Positions 52,242-57,515 of a stretch of DNA of 57,515 nucleotides are shown in pieces. The stretch is from positions 93,360 to 150,874 of the forward strand of contig JAAYGY010000056.1 of the NCBI GenBank assembly GCA_012735575.1, written 5' to 3'. The notes beneath the pieces are model-generated. The model did not search any database, had not been told where the DNA came from, and saw only the letters and a program-made list of their open reading frames with translations. Each line of letters starts with the position of its first letter. Within the stretch, counting starts at the first letter, position 1. The stretch comes from Clostridiales bacterium. Its GTDB lineage: Bacteria > Bacillota > Clostridia > Caldicoprobacterales > UBA3941. A program made the translations under genes and the position numbers.

Positions 52242-53431
52242 TTATCCCCCTAACTGCTGTAGCTTGATAGGAACTACAAACTCCTTTTCATCACGCCACA
52301 CAGTAAACTTAACAATATCTCCTACTTTGTACTTATTAATCTCTTCTTTAAGTTCGTCAATGGTCTCTACTCTTTTCTCTCCAACTGCGACAATTATATC
52401 TCTGGGCAACAATCCAGCTTTGTCTGCAGCGCCGTTAGGCATAATCTGATAAATGGCTACCCCTTTGGGGAATCCATAGGTCTCGATCATTTCATCAGTA
52501 ACTTCTACAATTGTTACTCCTATACCCGGCCTTTCTATCCTGCCCTCTTTTATCAATTCCTCTACTATAGGCATGAATACATTGGAGGTATTGCAAAACC
52601 TAAACCTTCTGCTTTGGATTTTAAGGTGTTCATTCCAATTACTTCACCATTTGCATTTACCAGGGCGCCTCCACTATTGCCAGGATTAATAGCTGCATCG
52701 GTTTGGATCATAGTAAATTGGTTACTGCCATAGGTAATCTGCCTGTTCACAGCACTGATTACTCCCACAGTAACAGTGCCAGCTAAAGTGTGGCCTAAAG
52801 GATTTCCAATAGCTATAGCCAACTCCCCTTGTCGTACTTTATCAGAATCGCCTATCTTAGCCACAGTTAGATCTGGCTCATCAATTTTTATTACTGCAAC
52901 ATCGGTCATAGAATCCTGCCCTACCAAGGTTGCCTGTACCTCTTTCCCACCTTTTAATATAACAACCAGTTCGTCTGCATTATCTATTACGTGATTGTTT
53001 GTGACTATATAACCGTCTTCACTAATGATAATACCTGAGCCGTAGCCTTCCAGTTCTTCTTCGTATATATTTCCGAAAAAGGGCTCCTGCTGTTTTATGA
53101 TACTTCTATTGGTTATGCCTACTATGGCTGGCCCTACTTTTTCCGAAATCTCAACTACAGGATTATCTGAGCTAATAAATAGGTCTCCTTTAGCTCCCAA
53201 TGAAGGTAATTCACTGGACTGGTCATCTTCTACATCCTTCTCAACAGTGGTCCTATCCTCCTGGCTTATATTTGTACCAGCCAGGTTACTCCCTGGCTCT
53301 TGAAGTTCTGGGGAAATATAGTACATACCAATGGCACCTAATAACAGAAATATAAGTGCTACAGCAATATATTTCCAAAACCCACCTTTTCTCTGATAAG
53401 ATCTTTCGTCAAATTCATAGAATTCATTCAT
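52242..53431 (-). pseudogene. HtrA/DegP-like serine protease, interrupted by a frameshift
   Basis: An S1C serine protease that would cut misfolded envelope proteins. It has an acidic N-terminus, one membrane anchor (about 22-40), a trypsin-like domain with catalytic His (VTNNHVID), Asp (MTDVAVIKID) and Ser (NPGNSGGALVN), and a PDZ domain. The frame breaks near 52583-52588: the protease part reads GFAIPP and then ends at a TAG at 52565, while the PDZ part continues in another frame as NVFMPIVEELIKEGRIERPGIGV. Adding one base near the CCTCC would restore a normal HtrA. The PDZ half has no ribosome-binding site. Start at ATG 53431 after GGAGGGG. It may be a real mutation or a sequencing error. 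Confidence 0.85.
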
Positions 53432-53518
53432 ATTCTTCCCCTCCATCCTCTTGATACCTTTATTATAAACTGGTTTTTTGAAAAAAATATGAACTATATG
53501 TAAACAATTTAGTAGTTA

Positions 53519-54949
53519 TTATGAGGATGCTTCTAGAGAGAAGATAAAGGCTGAACCTTCTCCTGGACTGCTGTTTACCCATATATTTTCATGATGTTCC
53601 TCAATTATTTTCTTTACAATTGACAATCCTAGACCTGTCCCTCTCTCTTGGCCGGTCCGAGATTTTTCTACCTGATAAAACCTATCCCATATATTGGCGA
53701 TTTCATCTTTCGGCATACCGATTCCTTGATCCTGAATTTTCACATATACCTTTCCTCTCTTTTTCCATGTTTTTATTATTATTTTGCCTTGTTGACGATT
53801 AAATTTAATAGCATTATCCAAAAGATTTATTATTACCTGCTTGATACGGTCTGGGTCTGCCTTTACCATACATTTGTTGGATTCAAACTCTATGACTACA
53901 TCAATTTCCTTTGCATTTATTCTTTCTTCTTGAGCTATTATTAATCGCCTAAGTTGTTCATTTATGTCGAAGGATATAATATTTAGAGGGAACTGTCCTG
54001 ATTCAATCTGAGACAAATCCAGCAGCTCATTAATTAACTTATTTAATCTTTGGGTTTCTTCCAAAGCAATTGTTAAATACTTCTCCTGCTCTTCAGGATC
54101 AAAGGTCTTATCCAGTACTCCCTGAATATACCCTCTCATGGAAGTTAATGGAGACCTTAACTCGTGTGATACATTAGCTACAAAAGTTCGCCTCATATCC
54201 TCCAATTTTTCCAATGAATCGGCCATTGCGTTAAAACTTATTGCTAGTTGTCCTGTCTCATCCTTACTAGAAACCTTTACCCTCCGTTTATAATTACCAC
54301 TTGCAATTTCCCGAGATACCTCACTCATTTGACTCAAAGGTTTTGATATTCTTCTAGACATCCAATATAAAAGCACAGCGGCCAACGCAGCAGAGAATAA
54401 AGTAGCTTTCCAAATATCGGCATAGATATCATATAGTATGAGGTCTAGCTCCTCAATAGGAGTATGAAAAAATATAGCGCCTCTTATTTTGCCGCTTATT
54501 TTCAAGGGTATACCCACTGTAAGAACAGGTGCAGAAAATCGGTCCCCAAATTTACCTATATTCTTTATAATATTTCCACTTAAAACATTGATTATCTCTT
54601 CCTTGGAAAAAGGAGTTACCTCCATTTCCCTATCTGTTGTACCCCTTGGATTATACTGAAACTGTAAAAGCCCTATATCCCCCACTACCCTTACTACCCA
54701 TATACTGGTATTTTCATAACTGGTTATTCCATCACTTATAAGCTCCATGTATTCGCGGGACACCCAACCTCTGTCATAAAGCTCGTAATGCCTGTTTAGC
54801 TCTTTTGCCTCTCTTATTAATTCCTCTTCCGTAGTCCTAATCACATATCTTTGCAAAGCACTAGACAAAAACAGGCTTAAGGTAATTAATGTTATGAGCA
54901 TTATTACAAAGTAAGTTACCATTAGACGAGAAAACAAAGAACGAAACAT
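53519..54949 (-). CDS. Sensor histidine kinase (HAMP, HisKA, HATPase)
   Basis: A 476-residue membrane kinase. It has two membrane segments (about 10-30 and 175-195) around an extracytoplasmic sensor, a HAMP domain, the HisKA motif FVANVSHELRSPLTSMRGY (phospho-His), and the ATPase N-box LLDNAIKF and G-boxes GIGMPKDE and GTGLGLSIVKKI. It overlaps the stop of the response regulator by one base. The pair lies directly upstream of htrA, recalling the CssRS-HtrA stress arrangement in Bacillus, so an envelope stimulus is likely. Confidence 0.92.
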   Translation of the reverse strand: MFRSLFSRLMVTYFVIMLITLITLSLFLSSALQRYVIRTTEEELIREAKELNRHYELYDRGWVSREYMELISDGITSYENTSIWVVRVVGDIGLLQFQYNPRGTTDREMEVTPFSKEEIINVLSGNIIKNIGKFGDRFSAPVLTVGIPLKISGKIRGAIFFHTPIEELDLILYDIYADIWKATLFSAALAAVLLYWMSRRISKPLSQMSEVSREIASGNYKRRVKVSSKDETGQLAISFNAMADSLEKLEDMRRTFVANVSHELRSPLTSMRGYIQGVLDKTFDPEEQEKYLTIALEETQRLNKLINELLDLSQIESGQFPLNIISFDINEQLRRLIIAQEERINAKEIDVVIEFESNKCMVKADPDRIKQVIINLLDNAIKFNRQQGKIIIKTWKKRGKVYVKIQDQGIGMPKDEIANIWDRFYQVEKSRTGQERGTGLGLSIVKKIIEEHHENIWVNSSPGEGSAFIFSLEASS

Positions 54950-55638
54950 TATTTCACCTCAAACTTATAACCCACACCCCAAACAGTCTTAATAGCCCAG
55001 TTACTATTTTCTACCTTTAGTTTTTCCCTAAGCCGTTTAATATGGACATCAACTGTTCTGGAATCACCGTAAAAATCATATCCCCAAACCTGCTCCAATA
55101 ACTGTTCTCTTGTAAAAACCTTGTTGGGATGTGAAGCTAGAAAATAAAGCAGCTCCAACTCCTTGGGAGGACACTCTATATTCTCTCCTTTTAAAGTAAC
55201 CGTATAATCCGATATACTTATTGTGAGATTGGGATAGGTAACCACCTGTTCATCTTCATTTGTACTTATAGTCCTCCTAAGTACTGCCTTTACCCTGGCC
55301 ATCAGCTCTTTGGGATCAAAGGGTTTTACAATATAATCGTCAGCTCCTAATTCCAGCCCTAAAACCTTGTCAAAGGTTTCACCCTTGGCTGTAAGCATTA
55401 TTATAGGTATATCGCTTATCTTTCTTATATTCTTACATACTTCCCAGCCATCCATACCTGGCAGCATTATGTCAAGTATCATCAGATTAGGGGGATTGCT
55501 TTTAAATGCTTCCAGGCATGATAGCCCATCCATATAGCATTCAGTTTTATATCCTTCCTTTTCCAGGTATAATCTAATTAACTGTCCAATATTAGGATCA
55601 TCGTCCACAACCATAATTTTTATACTGGATTTATCCAT
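54949..55638 (-). CDS. OmpR-family response regulator
   Basis: An N-terminal receiver domain (MVVDDDPNIG near the start, phosphorylated Asp in LMILDIMLPGMDGWEV, and the conserved Lys in IVKPFDPKEL) is followed by a winged-helix DNA-binding domain with VTLKGENIECPPKELELLYF and a recognition helix near SRTVDVHIKRLREKL. ATG at 55638 follows GGAGTAAGGGAG; an ORF start six codons upstream is less likely. It is co-transcribed with the histidine kinase and has a promoter at 55677-55705. Confidence 0.93.
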   Translation of the reverse strand: MDKSSIKIMVVDDDPNIGQLIRLYLEKEGYKTECYMDGLSCLEAFKSNPPNLMILDIMLPGMDGWEVCKNIRKISDIPIIMLTAKGETFDKVLGLELGADDYIVKPFDPKELMARVKAVLRRTISTNEDEQVVTYPNLTISISDYTVTLKGENIECPPKELELLYFLASHPNKVFTREQLLEQVWGYDFYGDSRTVDVHIKRLREKLKVENSNWAIKTVWGVGYKFEVK

Positions 55639-55676
55639 CTCCCTTACTCCTTTCATGGACTTGTCTATTCATTTTA

Positions 55677-55705
55677 ATTATATAGAAAAAAATGTATCTT
55701 GAAAA
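55677..55705 (-). promoter_or_regulatory. Promoter of the two-component operon
   Basis: On the minus strand TTTTCA (55700-55705), 17 bases and TATAAT (55677-55682) lie about 40 bases before the response-regulator start. The -10 is perfect and the -35 is moderate. Confidence 0.5.
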
Positions 55706-55841
55706 GGTATTGCTTCTTCCAATAACTTGGAATAAATTATCAAAATAAAGAAGGAATAAGTATAATTATGTAGAAATTAATAATGTATGGATAAATTATC
55801 TAACATTTTCGTAGAAGTAGCATGAAACAGGAGGAATCGCA

Positions 55842-57515
55842 ATGAAGAAAGTCCAGAGTTTTTTGCAAAACAAGAGTAGTTTTTTAAAAAATGCAAAGAG
55901 TAATTATTCTTCAAAAGTGCCAAAGGGCAACTCAACTAATAAAATAAATAAAATAGGTATACATAGTATTAGACTAAAGCTCATTGCAGCCTTTTTAGTA
56001 CTTATTATACCAATTATTATTCTGGGCACTGAGTCCCATAGATTGGCTTCTAGTAAAATTATAGACATAACCCAAAATTCCACCATTCAATCAATGGAAC
56101 AAGCTGAAAAATACCTGGACCTGGTCTTTTCACGAGTAGAGGCCATGACCAAACAATTTTTAGCCGACCCTTCAATTAAGGATTATTATGGTTACAGAGG
56201 TGGAGATGATAGTGCCAGCCTTCTTGAGGAATATAATTTGAAGAAAAATGCTACATCAGCTCTATCCAGTGCCATGTACGGCATGGATTTAATCTCTGCT
56301 ATTGTTCTATTGACAGATGCGGATACTACAATATATTCTGCTGCAAACTTTCCACTTACTGAATTAGATTGGGATGCGGTAATAGAGGCGCCCTGGTATC
56401 AGGCGGTTTTGGAAAACCGGCAAGGAATGTGGATTGACGATCATCATGAAATTGATTTGACCATAACTTCTGATACAGGTGTCAGAACAGGTCAAAACTA
56501 TATTTTTTCATATGTATCTGAATTTATCGATGTAAATACTGGTAAAAACCTAGGAGTAATTGTAATTGATATAAGTAAAATGAAAATCCGAGAGTTATTA
56601 GAAGGATTGCAGCTAGGTGAATCAGGAGAAATTCATCTAATTACACCTGGTGGTGTTGATATTACAACTGTAGAAGGCGATGAAGAGGAAGTACGGTCTT
56701 TAACCGATTATGACTTTTTTACACAAATAAAAGAGGATCCTGAAACCAGCAATTTCATGCATGTCAACTACAAGGGCAGCGAACATCTACTAATGTACAA
56801 TAAGGTTAGGGGAACTGGCTTTGTTTTAGCGGGCTTAATTCCTATGTCTGAGATATTAGCGGAAACTCAACAAATACGGGTTGACACTATAGTATTAGTT
56901 ATTATCGCAGGACTTATAGCACTATTATTAGGATTATTCATATCCTCAAATATGGGCCGTACTATCAAAGATCTGGTAAATGTTGCTGGACAAGCTGCTG
57001 AGGGAGATCTAACTGTAGTTCCTAATTCTAAGCGAAAAGATGAGCTGGGTATACTGACAACAAGTATTAGATCCATGATTGCCAATACCAGACTTCTTAT
57101 CGAACAGGCCTCCATAATCTCTCAGAAGGTTTCCAGTTCATCATCTACTGTAGCTGCCACTTCTGAAGAGGCATCTGCTTCTTCCCATGAGATTTCCAGA
57201 GCAATCCAGGAGATATCTCAGGGTGCAGCAGAGCAGGCGTATGAAGCTGAACAAGGTGTAACTACCATGGAACAACTAGCATCCAGAATAAACATGGTTA
57301 TGGAAGATGCTAAGGTTATCAATGATATTTCCAAAGATACCACAGAGTTAACCCACCAAGGACTGTCTTCTATTAATAACCTAAATGAAAAAGCTGCTGA
57401 GACAACAGCTATAACAAAGAATATTATAAATTCAATTCAACAGCTGGATGAACACTCTAGATCAATAGGAAAGATTATTAGGGTAATTGACGGTATAGCC
57501 GATCAAACAAATTTA
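55842..57515 (+). CDS. Methyl-accepting chemotaxis protein (partial, runs off the window)
   Basis: The ORF from ATG 55842 (GGAGG nine bases upstream) is open to the last base, giving 558 codons without a stop. It encodes a basic N-terminal tail, one membrane segment (LKLIAAFLVLIIPIIILGT), an extracytoplasmic dCache-like ligand domain (with YDF and APWYQAVLENRQGMWIDD), a second membrane segment (VLVIIAGLIALLLGLFIS), a HAMP domain and the start of the cytoplasmic signalling helices (SSSSTVAATSEEASASSHEI, GAAEQAYEAEQG, and GIADQTN at the edge). It senses an external small molecule and controls CheA. The 3' end lies outside the window. Confidence 0.9.
   Translation, partial: MKKVQSFLQNKSSFLKNAKSNYSSKVPKGNSTNKINKIGIHSIRLKLIAAFLVLIIPIIILGTESHRLASSKIIDITQNSTIQSMEQAEKYLDLVFSRVEAMTKQFLADPSIKDYYGYRGGDDSASLLEEYNLKKNATSALSSAMYGMDLISAIVLLTDADTTIYSAANFPLTELDWDAVIEAPWYQAVLENRQGMWIDDHHEIDLTITSDTGVRTGQNYIFSYVSEFIDVNTGKNLGVIVIDISKMKIRELLEGLQLGESGEIHLITPGGVDITTVEGDEEEVRSLTDYDFFTQIKEDPETSNFMHVNYKGSEHLLMYNKVRGTGFVLAGLIPMSEILAETQQIRVDTIVLVIIAGLIALLLGLFISSNMGRTIKDLVNVAGQAAEGDLTVVPNSKRKDELGILTTSIRSMIANTRLLIEQASIISQKVSSSSSTVAATSEEASASSHEISRAIQEISQGAAEQAYEAEQGVTTMEQLASRINMVMEDAKVINDISKDTTELTHQGLSSINNLNEKAAETTAITKNIINSIQQLDEHSRSIGKIIRVIDGIADQTNL

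Noticed and set aside
52242-52574. Separate small PDZ-domain gene
   Set aside because: It has no ribosome-binding site and continues the HtrA domain order with sequence that fits one frame shift, so it is the 3' part of the broken htrA gene.
52580-52590. Programmed frameshift in htrA
   Set aside because: There is no slippery heptamer, stop-codon arrangement or downstream structure typical of programmed frameshifting; a mutation or sequence error is simpler.

Overview
The window looks like chromosomal DNA of a low-GC, endospore-forming member of the Clostridia (Bacillota). It carries a complete spoIIA operon (spoIIAA-spoIIAB-sigF), a spoVA operon (AA, AB, AC, AD, AE), a BofC-like protein, strong AGGAGG ribosome-binding sites, long runs of co-oriented minus-strand genes, and a monoderm set of penicillin-binding proteins and lipoprotein-anchored transporters. 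No genus can be named from the sequence alone. No transposase, integrase or tRNA gene was recognised.

Layout from left to right. (1) 1-2016: metN-metI methionine importer, preceded by a leader that encodes a 49-residue peptide with 14 Met. It has mutually exclusive pairing segments and a strong terminator, so it looks like a translation-coupled methionine attenuator. This is the most interesting item in the window. (2) 2028-6257: proB-proA, a BofC-like protein, a putative amidase whose ribosome-binding site lies inside a long hairpin, and a YebC-family protein. (3) 6532-9501: a large class A PBP. (4) 9555-14584: the spoVA and spoIIA operons, with a consensus sigma-H promoter before spoIIAA, a terminator after sigF and a sigma-G-like promoter before spoVA. 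The spoVA operon also holds two small genes of unknown role. (5) 14671-20812: a small unknown protein, ribosomal protein L25/Ctc, a Tyr/Met/Cys-rich probable coat protein, an FtsH-like protease and a second class A PBP. (6) 20795-27494: a TPR protein, the MrfB/MrfA (YprB/YprA) DNA-repair pair and a polar amino-acid ABC importer with an 18-bp palindrome in its promoter. (7) 27559-38436: a heterodimeric ABC exporter, lipoate-protein ligase, a P-loop ATPase, a MenA-like prenyltransferase, an ArsR-regulated heavy-metal P-type ATPase and an L,D-transpeptidase. (8) 38917-47044: a type III-A CRISPR-Cas effector operon (csm1/cas10, csm2, csm3, csm4, csm5, then a two-repeat array, cas6, csm6), without cas1/cas2. 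(9) 47196-49662: a 121-bp nested inverted repeat, then thiI and a cysteine desulfurase. (10) 49802-57515: a membrane protein, a zinc-ribbon membrane-anchored protein, an HtrA-type protease broken by a frameshift, a two-component system, and the first 558 codons of a chemotaxis receptor that runs off the window.

How the parts act together: the spoIIA products control forespore-specific sigma-F, and the spoVA products move dipicolinate in the spore. The Csm complex carries intact HD, GGDD and Csm3 Asp motifs plus a CARF-HEPN Csm6, so it should be capable of cyclic-oligoadenylate signalling. It would depend on crRNAs from other arrays or from the tiny array inside its own operon. ThiI and the cysteine desulfurase form the sulfur-relay pair for tRNA thiolation. 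The two-component system next to htrA suggests an envelope-stress circuit, although htrA itself is disrupted in this sequence.
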